64,000 nucleotides of DNA, from contig CANGWK010000004.1 in the NCBI GenBank assembly GCA_947457615.1, positions 1 through 64,000 of the forward strand. Reading direction: 5' to 3'. This document shows positions 1 to 10,292 of the stretch, in pieces (positions within the stretch are counted from its first letter, which is position 1; every line of letters starts with the position of its first letter). The notes under the pieces are model-generated. The model saw nothing but the letters and a program-made list of their open reading frames with translations, was not told the origin of the DNA and made no database searches. Source of the stretch: Flavobacteriaceae bacterium (GTDB lineage Bacteria > Bacteroidota > Bacteroidia > Flavobacteriales > Flavobacteriaceae). Both the position numbers and the translations under genes were made by a program.

Positions 1-207
1 AGTGGATTACAAAATGATTTTAGCGCAAAAATTTATATATTTGACCGCTACGGAAAACTAGTGAAACAAATCAGTCCGCAAGGGCAAGGATGGGATGGAA
101 CTTACAACGGAATTTTATTGCCATCAACCGATTACTGGTTCACCGTAGATTATAGCCAAGCGGCAGCTTACAAACAATTTAAAGCGCATTTTACATTAAA
201 AAGATAA
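1..207 (+). CDS. T9SS type B sorting domain protein, C-terminal fragment
   Basis: This is the 3' end of a gene that begins before the window; it is in frame 1 and ends at TAA 205-207. The 68 visible residues include IYIFDRYGKLVKQI, GWDGTYNG and the ending FKAHFTLKR. That is the usual pattern of the gliding-motility-associated C-terminal (type B) sorting domain, which directs export across the outer membrane by the type IX secretion system. The functional domains lie outside the window, so the role of the whole protein cannot be judged. A hairpin terminator follows at 233-263. Confidence 0.85.
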   Translation, partial: SGLQNDFSAKIYIFDRYGKLVKQISPQGQGWDGTYNGILLPSTDYWFTVDYSQAAAYKQFKAHFTLKR

Positions 208-232
208 AAAAATAAATACATATTATTTACTT

Positions 233-263
233 AAAAAGTGCTGGAGAGATCTAGCACTTTTTT
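233..263 (+). terminator. Rho-independent terminator after the T9SS type B gene
   Basis: A perfect 10-bp stem (AAAAAGTGCT / AGCACTTTTT) encloses a 10-nt loop and runs into a T tract. It lies 25 nt after the stop of the partial gene. It also lies just past the 3' end of the convergent SIMPL gene, and the A-run on the left arm could let it work in both directions. Confidence 0.8.
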
Positions 264-281
264 GTGTGATAAAATAATTTC

Positions 282-971
282 TTATTCTAATATAAAACTT
301 ACAGAAACAGTTGCAACAACTTCAATTTCGCCAACTGCAAGTGTTTCTTTTGGTGCAGTATTTTCAGAAATTTCTTTATCAGCAAGCGCCATATACATTG
401 GCTGAGGAAAATAAGCTTGAGTATTATCATTAATTAAAATGGCTTTACCTATTTTTTGATTCAATACCGAAACATAGTCTTCGGCTTTGTGTTTAGCTTC
501 TTTAATGGCTAGTTTTCGTGCTTCCGATTTGTATTCTTCTAATTTTGAAGACTTAAATTCTACATTGCTAATAGTATTAATTCCGTTATCAACCAGTCCC
601 ATCATCAAGCTATCGTATTTAGAAATATCTTTTAAAATAATCGTTAAAGATTGAGAAGAGCGGTAGGTATTTTTCTTTTTTTCATAATCGTAGTTTCGGT
701 TTAAACTAACATTCGCAGTTTTAAAATCGGTTACTGGGATTCCAAAATTCTTAATAAATTTCATTACTTTATCTACTGTGTCGTCGTTTAGTTTTTTAAC
801 TTCGGTGACGTCTTTTCCTAAATTTTCTACTCCGAAATTAATAACAATTTGATCTGGTTTTACATTAATCTTTCCTTCTCCCGAAACCGAGATTTGAGGG
901 ATTTGTAATTTTTCTTGAGCATTTAATAAGATGCCGAACATTGCAAATGCAATTACTATTGCTTTTTTCAT
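282..971 (-). CDS. SIMPL domain (DUF541) periplasmic protein
   Basis: This 229-aa protein has a cleavable N-terminal signal (MKKAIVIAFAMFGILLNAQ) followed by a single SIMPL/DUF541 domain (about residues 25-228). The start of the domain, ISVSGEGKINVKPDQIVI, is diagnostic: these proteins open with a V.G.G.v.v.PD strand. The domain is found in periplasmic and outer-membrane proteins of many bacteria. Its biochemical role is poorly known, although some members affect oxidative-stress tolerance. The gene is monocistronic, convergent with the T9SS gene on the left and separated by 45 nt from the rhomboid gene on the right. Family assignment is secure; function is not. Confidence 0.85.
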   Translation of the reverse strand: MKKAIVIAFAMFGILLNAQEKLQIPQISVSGEGKINVKPDQIVINFGVENLGKDVTEVKKLNDDTVDKVMKFIKNFGIPVTDFKTANVSLNRNYDYEKKKNTYRSSQSLTIILKDISKYDSLMMGLVDNGINTISNVEFKSSKLEEYKSEARKLAIKEAKHKAEDYVSVLNQKIGKAILINDNTQAYFPQPMYMALADKEISENTAPKETLAVGEIEVVATVSVSFILE

Positions 972-1016
972 AATAGATATATTAAATTTTGTAAACTAGT
1001 TCAAAATGTATGCCAA

Positions 1017-1664
1017 TTATAATTTGCCTTGCTTTGCCATTACCGACATGATTATAATTGGAATGGTTAAAATAACCACCATAAAGGTGTTTTCTTGAAG
1101 TATTTGAGGATGAACAAGAATAGAAAAAAGATAACCGCCAATAGCGCCGCCAAAGTGTGCTGTATGTCCAATGTTATCATTTTTGGCTTTCATACCATAG
1201 ATTGAATACAACAAATATCCAATTCCGAAAAGGTAAGCAGGGATTGGGATGGGAATGAAAAACAAAAATATTTGTAAACTTGGATCCAACAAAATTGCCG
1301 AATAAATAATTCCTGTTACTGCTCCAGATGCACCAATAGCACTATAATTATAGTCTTTTTTGTGTATTAACAAAGTTAGCATGCTTCCAAATATTAAACT
1401 CGCAAAATAGATTAATAGAAAGGAATAATTTCCTAACGCTCCAGACACTACCGGAGCAAAAACATAAAGCGTAAACATATTAAATGCCAAATGCGAAATG
1501 TCGGCATGGAGAAAACCTGAGGTAACCATTCTTATTTGTTCTCCCTTTTGAATACTTCCAATATGAAACTGGTATTTTCTGAAAAAATAAGTATCCTCAA
1601 ACCCTTTAAAACTTACAATTACATTGATAGCAATTAAAACAATTAAAAATATAGTTGTACTCAT
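1017..1664 (-). CDS. Rhomboid family intramembrane serine protease
   Basis: An integral membrane serine protease that cleaves transmembrane segments. I begin it at the internal ATG (MSTTIFLIV, 215 aa). The track start adds a nine-residue leader (MLFLPKINT) that breaks the expected N-terminal membrane helix. About six hydrophobic helices are visible. Hallmarks are the H....H...N motif (LHADISHLAFNM), the nucleophile in GASGAVTG and the catalytic histidine in GHTAHFGGA, so the Ser-His dyad is intact. The small six-helix form without a cytosolic domain is typical of bacterial rhomboids. The substrate cannot be predicted. Spacing to the SIMPL gene (45 nt, same strand) allows cotranscription. Confidence 0.88.
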   Translation of the reverse strand: MSTTIFLIVLIAINVIVSFKGFEDTYFFRKYQFHIGSIQKGEQIRMVTSGFLHADISHLAFNMFTLYVFAPVVSGALGNYSFLLIYFASLIFGSMLTLLIHKKDYNYSAIGASGAVTGIIYSAILLDPSLQIFLFFIPIPIPAYLFGIGYLLYSIYGMKAKNDNIGHTAHFGGAIGGYLFSILVHPQILQENTFMVVILTIPIIIMSVMAKQGKL

Positions 1665-1740
1665 GGTGTTTATTTTAGGTAAAAATAACAATTGTTGTTT
1701 AGGTTTTGTTAAACAAAAGTTATAAAATTAACTTAAAATG

Positions 1741-1748
1741 TATATTTG
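1741..1748 (+). promoter_or_regulatory. -7 promoter element (TAnnTTTG) for the acyltransferase gene
   Basis: TATATTTG matches the Bacteroidota sigma-A -7 consensus exactly. The ORF-track start (TTG at 1746) lies inside this element, so it cannot be in the transcript; the ATG at 1764 is the better start. Confidence 0.65.
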
Positions 1749-1763
1749 CATAAAATTATAACA

Positions 1764-2639
1764 ATGCAGCTTTTACTTTATGTGCTTATTTATCCTATTC
1801 TTTGGCTAATTTCAATTTTGCCATTTCCATTACTGTATCTTTTATCGGATTTTGTTTATGTGATTTTATATTATATAATTGGCTACCGCAAAAAAATTGT
1901 TCGAGAAAACTTGGCTAAAGCTTTTCCTAATCTTTCTGATAAAGAAAGATTAATTATTGAAAAAAAATCTTTTCACCATTTGTGCGATGTATTTATTGAA
2001 ATGATAAAAACATTAAGCATTTCAAGAGCTGAAATGGATAAAAGGTATGTTTTTACTAATCTTGAAGCCTATTTAGATTTAGAAAAGAAAGGAAAAAGTA
2101 TTGCTTTGTTGTGTGCTCATTACGCTAGTTATGAGTGGGCAGTATCAATGAACCATCATATAAATTTTATTGGTTATGGGATTTATAAAAAAATCGCAAA
2201 CAAGTATTTTGATAAATTAGCTAAAGATATTCGGTCTAAGTTTAAAGCTGTTTTGATTACCACTAAACAAACCAAACCAACAATAGAATACAATGCCAAA
2301 CACAATATTTTAGGTATCTATGGTTTTGCTAGTGATCAAACACCAAGACATTCTGACAATTTATATTGGGATACTTTTTTAGGAATTCCAACTCCTATTC
2401 ATATTGGTGCTGAAATGCTTGCCAAACGATACGATATGAATGTTATTTATTTGAGAGGGAAAAAAGTTAAACGTGGTTATTACGAAGCTACTTTCGAAGT
2501 ACTTTCTGAAGACATAAAATCAGTTCCCAATTATAAGATTTCAGAACAATTCATGCGTAAAGTAGAAGAACAAATCTATGAAGCTCCTGAATTTTATTTG
2601 TGGACACACAAAAGGTGGAAACACAAGAAGTTAAATTAA
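1764..2639 (+). CDS. Lysophospholipid / lipid A (LpxL/HtrB-type) acyltransferase
   Basis: A 291-aa inner-membrane acyltransferase of the LpxL/LpxM/HtrB superfamily, which adds secondary acyl chains to lipid A precursors. The start was moved to ATG 1764 because the TTG in the track overlaps the -7 element. The N-terminus is a hydrophobic anchor (MQLLLYVLIYPILWLISILP). The conserved block CAHYASYEWA around residues 118-127 corresponds to the H(x4)D/E active-site motif of the family, with histidine followed four residues later by glutamate. A later conserved block is YGFASDQTPR. The final HKRWK segment is also typical. The gene stands alone between divergent and convergent neighbours. Whether it acts on lipid A or another lysolipid cannot be read from sequence. 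Confidence 0.85.
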   Translation: MQLLLYVLIYPILWLISILPFPLLYLLSDFVYVILYYIIGYRKKIVRENLAKAFPNLSDKERLIIEKKSFHHLCDVFIEMIKTLSISRAEMDKRYVFTNLEAYLDLEKKGKSIALLCAHYASYEWAVSMNHHINFIGYGIYKKIANKYFDKLAKDIRSKFKAVLITTKQTKPTIEYNAKHNILGIYGFASDQTPRHSDNLYWDTFLGIPTPIHIGAEMLAKRYDMNVIYLRGKKVKRGYYEATFEVLSEDIKSVPNYKISEQFMRKVEEQIYEAPEFYLWTHKRWKHKKLN

Positions 2640-2649
2640 CAATTGATAA

Positions 2650-4320
<1,671 letters not shown>

Positions 4321-4376
4321 TTACCAGTTTCGTTGGTTTTTTTACCTACACAAATTTGTCAATCCTTGACTGTTAG

Positions 4377-5150
4377 TTATTGTTTGCTTTCTTTTTTTAA
4401 TGCCAATTCCAATCCTTCATAATCTAATAAAACCTTAGATATTTGTCCTTTTTTATCCAAAATAAAATGAGTCGGAAATCCGCTTAAATGCAATGTTTCA
4501 TTCATGTATTTTTTCATATTTGGAACTACTGAATAAGAAAGTGGTTTTTTTGCTAAAAAAGTACGAAGCTCTTTAGGAGCATCTTCTGCTAAACTAATGA
4601 AAATGATATCTTTTCGGTTTTTGTATTGGGCAACTAATTTATTAACTGAAGGAAATTCTTTTATGCAAGGAGCACAATGAATAAACCAGCATTTTATTAC
4701 TACAATTTTCCCTTTTATTGATTCGTTAGTGATGGTGTTTCCATTTAAATCGATGAAAGAAAAGGCAGGAAATGATTTTCCTTCCATTTTGAAGTTTTCT
4801 AATTCCTCTACAGCAAGTGCCGTTAAACTGGCTTTTATACTGCTATCTGTGCCAGGTAAAATTTTAAAAAGTTGGTAATAGATTAATGAACTAGAAGAAT
4901 TTAATTTTATTGGGATATACTCTCCAGTAGTGAGTTCATTTAAAAAAGTGTCTTTATTAATTTCTTTAGCCTCAGCATCTAGAGCTACAAAATCAGTTGA
5001 CAGAACTATGTTTTTTCTTTGGTATTCTAGCCATGTTGCGTAATTCTTTTGAATAACAACCGGATCTAATTCAGGTTTTCTGTATTGGCCTTGGCTAAAA
5101 GAAATAGTATAAAAGAAAATAAAGAAAATTATAAAAATTAATTTTCGCAT
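4377..5150 (-). CDS. TlpA-family thioredoxin-like protein
   Basis: A 257-aa exported protein with signal peptide MRKLIFIIFFIFFYTISFSQ. The N-terminal part (21-120) is unassigned. The C-terminal part (about 123-257) is a TlpA/ResA-like thioredoxin fold with the redox motif CAPC (C159, C162) in WFIHCAPCIKEFP. Such proteins reduce disulfides in the periplasm, for example in cytochrome c maturation or envelope repair. The arrangement of a non-catalytic N-terminal region plus TlpA domain is common in Bacteroidota. It is monocistronic with its own -7 element at 5169-5176. The partner substrate is unknown. Confidence 0.85.
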   Translation of the reverse strand: MRKLIFIIFFIFFYTISFSQGQYRKPELDPVVIQKNYATWLEYQRKNIVLSTDFVALDAEAKEINKDTFLNELTTGEYIPIKLNSSSSLIYYQLFKILPGTDSSIKASLTALAVEELENFKMEGKSFPAFSFIDLNGNTITNESIKGKIVVIKCWFIHCAPCIKEFPSVNKLVAQYKNRKDIIFISLAEDAPKELRTFLAKKPLSYSVVPNMKKYMNETLHLSGFPTHFILDKKGQISKVLLDYEGLELALKKESKQ

Positions 5151-5168
5151 TGAATATTATTTTGAAAT

Positions 5169-5176
5169 CAAAAGTA
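5169..5176 (-). promoter_or_regulatory. -7 promoter element for the TlpA-like gene
   Basis: The minus strand reads TACTTTTG, an exact consensus match 19 nt upstream of the ATG. Confidence 0.6.
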
Positions 5177-5252
5177 CCTAAAAAAGCTGAAAATTAACAG
5201 AATATTACAAAACATTTTGTTTAATATTTTATTTTATTAGTTAAACAAAGTT

Positions 5253-5260
5253 TATATTTG
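5253..5260 (+). promoter_or_regulatory. -7 promoter element for the TetR-UbiB operon
   Basis: TATATTTG matches TAnnTTTG exactly and lies 29 nt before the ATG at 5289. Confidence 0.65.
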
Positions 5261-5288
5261 CAATTCAATTATCTTCAATAAAAACCAA

Positions 5289-5960
5289 ATGGAAAAAGTT
5301 ATTAAAACTACTAGTAAAAAGAAAATGATAGATGATAATTTTATTATTTCCAAATTCATGGATTATGTTTTGAATGCTAACGAAGAGCCAAAAAAAGTAT
5401 TCTTATTTTGCAAAGAAATCCAGATTTCTGAGGCAGATTTCTATACTTTTTTCGGTTCTATAGACGCTTTAAAGAAACAAATCTGGTTAAAGTTTTTTGA
5501 GAATGCAATACAATTGATTGAGAAAGAAGAAGCTTACGAAGGGTATACCGATAAAAATAAATTACTTACTTTATATTTCACTTTGTTTGAATTATTTACT
5601 GCAAATAGGAGTTTTATATTGTTTTTACTTCCTAATAATAAAGAAGCTTTAAAGAACTTGAAGAGTTTATCGCTTTTCAGAAGTAATTTTAAATCGCATG
5701 TAGTTGCACTTATAGAAGGCGGGAATTCTGAATTATTTAAAAAATCGGCGACGATTACAAATCCTATTTTGTCTGAAGGAGCATGGATTCAGTTTTTATC
5801 AATATTAAAATTTTGGTTAAACGATACTTCTAAATCCTTTGAATCTACAGATATATTAATAGAAAAATCCGTTAATACTGTGGTAGATATTTTAGATACC
5901 AAACCATTAGAAAGTTTGTTTGATTTGGGTAAATTCCTTTGGAAGGAAAACAAATTATAA
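5289..5960 (+). CDS. TetR/AcrR-like regulator (TetR C-terminal domain protein)
   Basis: A 223-aa, soluble, mainly helical protein. The N-terminal third (FIISKFMDYVLNANEEPKK... ISEADFYTFFGSIDALKKQIW) has the shape of a TetR helix-turn-helix, with the aromatic FYTFFGS segment matching the YxYFxS-type recognition helix. The rest resembles a TetR C-terminal ligand-binding region. The gene overlaps the UbiB-like kinase gene by one base (TAATG), so the two are translationally coupled. Coupling suggests the regulator controls, or works together with, the kinase, but no ligand or operator can be identified. The HTH is divergent, so DNA binding itself is inferred. Confidence 0.65.
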   Translation: MEKVIKTTSKKKMIDDNFIISKFMDYVLNANEEPKKVFLFCKEIQISEADFYTFFGSIDALKKQIWLKFFENAIQLIEKEEAYEGYTDKNKLLTLYFTLFELFTANRSFILFLLPNNKEALKNLKSLSLFRSNFKSHVVALIEGGNSELFKKSATITNPILSEGAWIQFLSILKFWLNDTSKSFESTDILIEKSVNTVVDILDTKPLESLFDLGKFLWKENKL

Positions 5961-7270
5961 TGAAAACACTTGATAAAATTCCTACCGGTAAAATTGAGCG
6001 CGCAAGCCAATTAATTAAAACTGGATTTAAAGTCGGAGGAAATTATGCCGCGTATTATGGAGAAAAAATAGTGAACCCTTCTTTAAATAAGGACAAACTA
6101 AATGAAAATAATGCAGAAGATATTTATGACGGTTTAAAAAATCTAAAAGGAAGTGCTCTTAAAGTTGCTCAAATGCTGAGTATGGATAAGAGTATTATGC
6201 CCCAACAGTATGTTGATAAATTCTCATTATCACAGTTTTCGGTTCCGCCCTTATCTGCGCCCTTAGTAAGAAAAACCTTCAAAAAATATTTAGGGGACTA
6301 CCCTGAAAGCATTTTTGATACTTTTACTCCCGATGCTGTAAATGCAGCTAGTATAGGTCAAGTTCATAAAGCTACCAAATACGGCAAAAATTTAGCTGTT
6401 AAAATCCAATACCCAGGAGTTGCTGACAGTATTAGTTCTGATTTGGCATTAGTAAAACCCTTTGCTGTTCGTATGTTTAACATTAAAGGAAAAGATTCTG
6501 ACAAATATTTCAAGGAAGTTGAAGATAAATTACTTGAAGAAACGGATTATATTTTAGAATTAAAGCAAAGTCTAGAAGTTTCTGAAAAATGCAAGCACAT
6601 TGCTAATCTTAGATTTCCGACTTATTATCCAGAACTTTCTTCCGAGAAAATTTTAACTATGGAATGGATGGATGGCGAGCACTTGTCTGAGTTTACATCT
6701 CATAACAAAGACCGTGAAAATGGTGATAAACTAGGGCAGGCATTGTGGGATTTTTATATGTATCAAATTCACCATTTGAGAGAAGTACATGCCGATCCGC
6801 ATCCCGGAAATTTTTTAATTGATAAAGATTCCAATTTAATTGCAATTGATTTTGGATGCATCAAGAAAGTACCTACAGAGTTTTATTTCCCTTATTTTGA
6901 ATTGTCAGATCCCCTTGTTATAGGAAATCCAAAGTTATTTAATGAAAAACTTTACGAATTAGAAATTCTCCGTAATGACGATACCAAAGAGGAAATCGAA
7001 TATTTTACTAAATTGTTTTATGACTTATTAAGTTTGTTTACAAAACCATTTCACAGTGATTTTTTTGATTTTTCTGACGAAGTTTTCTTTGGACAAATTG
7101 CAACAATAGGCGAAGAATTTGCCAAAGACACCCAACTTCGAAAAATGAATGGCAATAGAGGATCCAAGCATTTCCTATACATTAATAGAACTTTCTTTGG
7201 CCTTTATAATTTATTAAACGATTTAAAAGCTAGGGTAAATACTAAGACATTCGAAAAATACATAAAATAA
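5960..7270 (+). CDS. UbiB/AarF/ABC1 family atypical kinase
   Basis: A 436-aa atypical protein-kinase-like protein of the UbiB/ADCK family. I start it at ATG 5960, which overlaps the upstream stop (TAATG); the track start (TTG 5939) lies in the preceding gene. Visible motifs are the A-rich nucleotide loop (NAASIGQVHKA), the lysine strand (AVKIQYPG), the catalytic loop (VHADPHPGNFLI) and the metal-binding AIDFG. The N-terminal motif that is KxGQ in most relatives reads KVAQ here. Relatives support quinone or isoprenoid-lipid metabolism. Bacteroidota make menaquinone, so a ubiquinone role is unlikely and the substrate is open. A very strong hairpin follows at 7274-7329. Confidence 0.85.
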   Translation: MKTLDKIPTGKIERASQLIKTGFKVGGNYAAYYGEKIVNPSLNKDKLNENNAEDIYDGLKNLKGSALKVAQMLSMDKSIMPQQYVDKFSLSQFSVPPLSAPLVRKTFKKYLGDYPESIFDTFTPDAVNAASIGQVHKATKYGKNLAVKIQYPGVADSISSDLALVKPFAVRMFNIKGKDSDKYFKEVEDKLLEETDYILELKQSLEVSEKCKHIANLRFPTYYPELSSEKILTMEWMDGEHLSEFTSHNKDRENGDKLGQALWDFYMYQIHHLREVHADPHPGNFLIDKDSNLIAIDFGCIKKVPTEFYFPYFELSDPLVIGNPKLFNEKLYELEILRNDDTKEEIEYFTKLFYDLLSLFTKPFHSDFFDFSDEVFFGQIATIGEEFAKDTQLRKMNGNRGSKHFLYINRTFFGLYNLLNDLKARVNTKTFEKYIK

Positions 7271-7273
7271 AAA

Positions 7274-7329
7274 TTTAATTGACTAGTCCTAAATAATCGT
7301 AATAGATTATTTAGGACTAGTCAATTAAA
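7274..7329. terminator. Perfect 25-bp inverted repeat, probable bidirectional terminator
   Basis: Two perfectly complementary 25-nt arms (7274-7298 and 7305-7329, core GACTAGTCCTAAATAATC) flank a 6-nt loop. The right arm runs into an A-rich, T-poor stretch, so the U-tract on the plus strand is poor. It lies directly after the UbiB stop and about 20 nt before the ABC ATPase start. It most likely ends the upstream operon, but it is longer than the other terminators in the window. Confidence 0.6.
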
Positions 7330-7351
7330 AAAAATAGAGTTATTTTGCAGT

Positions 7352-8281
7352 ATGTTAAAAGTTGAAAACATCACCTTTTCTTATCTAAAAGAAACCACTA
7401 TATCTAAAAGTTCTTTTACTTTAGATTCTGGAAAAACGCTTGCCATTATTGGTGAAAGTGGCTGTGGAAAAAGTACGATATTAAAGCTCATCTATGGTTT
7501 ATATGACTTAGATGAAGGGCAGATTTTCTGGAAAAATTTAGAAGTTTTAGGACCCAAATACCATCTTATCCCCGGGATGGAATACATGAAATATTTAGCT
7601 CAAGATTTTGATTTGATGCCATTTATTACTGTTGCAGAAAATGTCGGAAAATACTTATCTAATATTTATCCAGAAACAAAAAAAGAACGCATAACTGAAC
7701 TTTTAGAGATTGTAGAAATGCAAGAATTTGCTAATGTAAAAGCCAAATATTTAAGTGGTGGACAAATGCAAAGAGTTGCCATTGCAAGGGTCTTGGCTTT
7801 AGAGCCAGAGGTTTTATTGCTTGACGAACCCTTTAGTCATATTGATAATTTCAGAAAAAATAGTTTAAGACGGAAGTTGTTTTCCTACCTAAAGCAAAAA
7901 CAAATTACCTGTATTGTTGCAACGCATGATAGCACCGATGTACTTTCGTTTGCAGATGAAGTTTTGGTAATGCAACAAGGGAAAATCATAGAACAAGGAA
8001 ATCCCGAATTTATTTTTAATAACCCCCATAGTCTTTATGTTTCCTCTCTTTTTGGAGATGTAAATGAAATTAAAATTAAAGGGAAAACACATTTTGTTTA
8101 TCCGCATCAATTAAAGGTTGTTTCAAATTCAGATATAAAAGTAACTGTTTCTACTTCTTATTTTAGAGGAAGTCATTATTTAATAGAAGCTATTTACGGA
8201 GAAGTGGTACTGTTTTTTAAAAGTCCAATTGATTATCCAAAAGGAGAAGTATTATTTTTGGATGTTGTGATTAAATTATAG
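7352..8281 (+). CDS. ABC transporter ATP-binding protein, orphan
   Basis: A 309-aa ABC ATPase. The nucleotide-binding domain fills about residues 1-230, with Walker A GESGCGKST, signature LSGGQMQRVAIAR, Walker B VLLLDEPF and the H-loop ATHDS, all intact. Residues about 235-309 form a TOBE-like C-terminal extension (KGKTHFVYPHQLKVVS...), as in importer ATPases of the PotA/CysA/MalK group. No permease or binding protein is encoded next to it, so its partner must be elsewhere or the gene has a non-transport role. The 3' end overlaps the convergent rdgB gene by 11 bp. Substrate is unknown. Confidence 0.82.
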   Translation: MLKVENITFSYLKETTISKSSFTLDSGKTLAIIGESGCGKSTILKLIYGLYDLDEGQIFWKNLEVLGPKYHLIPGMEYMKYLAQDFDLMPFITVAENVGKYLSNIYPETKKERITELLEIVEMQEFANVKAKYLSGGQMQRVAIARVLALEPEVLLLDEPFSHIDNFRKNSLRRKLFSYLKQKQITCIVATHDSTDVLSFADEVLVMQQGKIIEQGNPEFIFNNPHSLYVSSLFGDVNEIKIKGKTHFVYPHQLKVVSNSDIKVTVSTSYFRGSHYLIEAIYGEVVLFFKSPIDYPKGEVLFLDVVIKL

Positions 8282-8849
8282 TATTTATAAAACTTACTAA
8301 TTGTTTAACTGCAATCCCACGGTGGCTTATAGAAGCTTTTTCTTGCATAGCTAGCTCAGCAAATGTTTTGGTATAACTTTCTGCTATAAAAATTGGATCG
8401 TAGCCAAAACCGTTTTCACCTTTTTTAATGTCTGTGATTTTTCCATTTATAATTCCCGTGAAAAGATGTTGCTCTCCATTTATATTTAAACAAATTACCG
8501 TTTTAAAATTGGCTTTCGTATTAGTTTCGTTTTTCAATGCCAAAATTAATTTATCCATATTATTACCATCATTTTTAGGTTCTCCCGCATAACGAGCAGA
8601 ATAAACCCCTGGTGCTCCATTTAGTGCTTCTACTTCCAGTCCTGAGTCATCAGCAAAACAATTTAATCCATATTTTTCGGTAACGTAATTGGCTTTTAAT
8701 ATTGCATTTCCTTCAATAGTATCGGCGGTTTCCGGAATTTCCTCTGTACATCCAATGTCTTGCAGACTTACTATTTCTATAAATGCAGGAATTAATTGTT
8801 GAATTTCTTTTATTTTGTTGGCATTGTTAGAAGCAAATACTAATTTCAT
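8271..8849 (-). CDS. rdgB: dITP/XTP pyrophosphatase (RdgB/HAM1)
   Basis: A 192-aa cytoplasmic house-cleaning enzyme that hydrolyses non-canonical purine nucleoside triphosphates (dITP, XTP) to monophosphates. The family signature is complete: the N-terminal FASNNANKIKEIQQL, the catalytic block CFADDSGLEVEALNGAPGVYSARYAG, the substrate region GFGYDPIF and the terminal SHRGIAVKQL. Length is normal. It is 24 nt downstream of the T9SS gene on the same strand and converges on the ABC ATPase gene with an 11-bp overlap of coding ends. Confidence 0.95.
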   Translation of the reverse strand: MKLVFASNNANKIKEIQQLIPAFIEIVSLQDIGCTEEIPETADTIEGNAILKANYVTEKYGLNCFADDSGLEVEALNGAPGVYSARYAGEPKNDGNNMDKLILALKNETNTKANFKTVICLNINGEQHLFTGIINGKITDIKKGENGFGYDPIFIAESYTKTFAELAMQEKASISHRGIAVKQLVSFINTII

Positions 8850-8873
8850 ATTTATGGTAACTATTGATTTGTA

Positions 8874-10154
8874 CTATTTTAAAATTACTTGAAGACTTTT
8901 GCTGTTTGTTGCAGTAGCCAATTTACAAATGTAAAGTCCCAATTGTAAATCACTAGCATCAATAGTTTGATAATTTACGCCAGTATTAAGGTTGTTTAGG
9001 GTTTGTTCTTTTACTAATCTTCCTAAAGTATCATAAATAGAAACAGATGTTTTTTGGTTTTCTTCCAATGAAAAAGAAAAATGTATTTGTTTATCTTGAA
9101 TCGGATTTGGTGCAATGGTAAAGTGGTTTGCATCAAAAGAATTTTCATTATTTGCTGCAGTATTTGTAGTCATTAACCAAATCATTCCGTTCATCAATAA
9201 TTTTTGATGATTTCCAGATGCATCTCCAGTATATCCAGTATATAATGTATCTCCGGTGTCCCCAGTACCATCATCAATGATAGAACTATCTCCAATAGCG
9301 AATACTTTTCCATTCTGATAAGTGGTAGCGGCAACAAGAACATTAGTTAATCCAGTTGTGCTTGACCCAGATTTAAAAACCAATCCTTTGGCAGCACTAT
9401 TGTTGGTTGTATTAATTGTCATAGTCGCACCACCAGTCCATAATACTTTTGTTGGAACTCCAAAGGTTCCATGAAAAATACTGTAATAGGCGTTTGTGGT
9501 TGTTAATGCTGCAAATGAAGTGGAGTTACCACTAATATCAGATAAAATATCAAAAGTGATTCCTAAACCATTATTTGCAACTCCGTTGTTGGTTAAAAAA
9601 TCATTCCATACAGTTGGTGGGTCATTTCCATCATTATTCCTGTCTGAACCAGCATGATCACAAATCATCATTAATCCCCCACCATTAGCAATAAAATTCA
9701 TAATTGCTATTTTTTCGGAGGTCGTAAAAAGGGTATTGGGTTCTGTCACTACAAATGTCTTATAGTTACTCAAATCCTGCACCGAATTTGTACCATAGGT
9801 AATGCTTCCATTGTAGGGTAAAGTTTCTACAGTATATCCTTGCTTTGCGCAATCTACTGCAATTGCCGAAATTCCACCTTCCCAAAAAGTTTCCAATGTG
9901 GTTGAAGTTATTCCGGATTGTGCAGGAGTAGGGATTCGTTGTGCGTAGGACGCTCCAGTTGTAGATCCCGCACTAACATAAGGAATATGTGTGGTACTAT
10001 TAAAATAAATATTATGAGCATCGGCGTCAATAATCCAATCGGCGTTTCCACACATTTCAGCTTTAGTAGCATCAAATAGAATTTTGTTTTGCGAAAAACT
10101 TGGAGTTGTAATACAAATAACAATTAATAACAAAGAAGATTTAAATATATTCAT
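8874..10154 (-). CDS. Secreted T9SS type A protein with glutamine-amidotransferase-like domain
   Basis: A 426-aa protein with signal peptide (MNIFKSSLLLIVICITTPSFSQ). The main domain opens with KILFDATKAEMCGNADWIIDAD and continues with NYKTFVVTEPNTLFTTSEK and MNFIANGGGLMMICDHAGSD. This is the pattern of class I amidotransferase-like / DUF4350-type folds that many Bacteroidota secrete. The C-terminal about 80 residues are a T9SS type A sorting domain (FTIAPNPIQDKQI..., LQLGLYICKL). The product should be exported and surface-attached or released. The catalytic function is not established. Its own -7 element is at 10179-10186. Confidence 0.75.
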   Translation of the reverse strand: MNIFKSSLLLIVICITTPSFSQNKILFDATKAEMCGNADWIIDADAHNIYFNSTTHIPYVSAGSTTGASYAQRIPTPAQSGITSTTLETFWEGGISAIAVDCAKQGYTVETLPYNGSITYGTNSVQDLSNYKTFVVTEPNTLFTTSEKIAIMNFIANGGGLMMICDHAGSDRNNDGNDPPTVWNDFLTNNGVANNGLGITFDILSDISGNSTSFAALTTTNAYYSIFHGTFGVPTKVLWTGGATMTINTTNNSAAKGLVFKSGSSTTGLTNVLVAATTYQNGKVFAIGDSSIIDDGTGDTGDTLYTGYTGDASGNHQKLLMNGMIWLMTTNTAANNENSFDANHFTIAPNPIQDKQIHFSFSLEENQKTSVSIYDTLGRLVKEQTLNNLNTGVNYQTIDASDLQLGLYICKLATATNSKSLQVILK

Positions 10155-10178
10155 TAGATTTTTTTTTAAGGCAACTCA

Positions 10179-10186
10179 CAAAAATA
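10179..10186 (-). promoter_or_regulatory. -7 promoter element for the T9SS gene at 8874
   Basis: The minus strand reads TATTTTTG, an exact TAnnTTTG match, 25 nt upstream of the ATG. Confidence 0.6.
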
Positions 10187-10292
10187 GTTCAATTTTATTT
10201 ATCTAAACTTAATCGATTCTTAAATTAGATAGTTTAACTAAATTTTTTATCTATTAGTTTTACAATAGTATTCAAAAAATTATTTTTATTAC

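Noticed and set aside
7274-7329. Long inverted repeat as the end of an insertion sequence or attachment site
   Set aside because: No transposase, integrase or target duplication nearby, and the two arms are adjacent, which fits a hairpin better.
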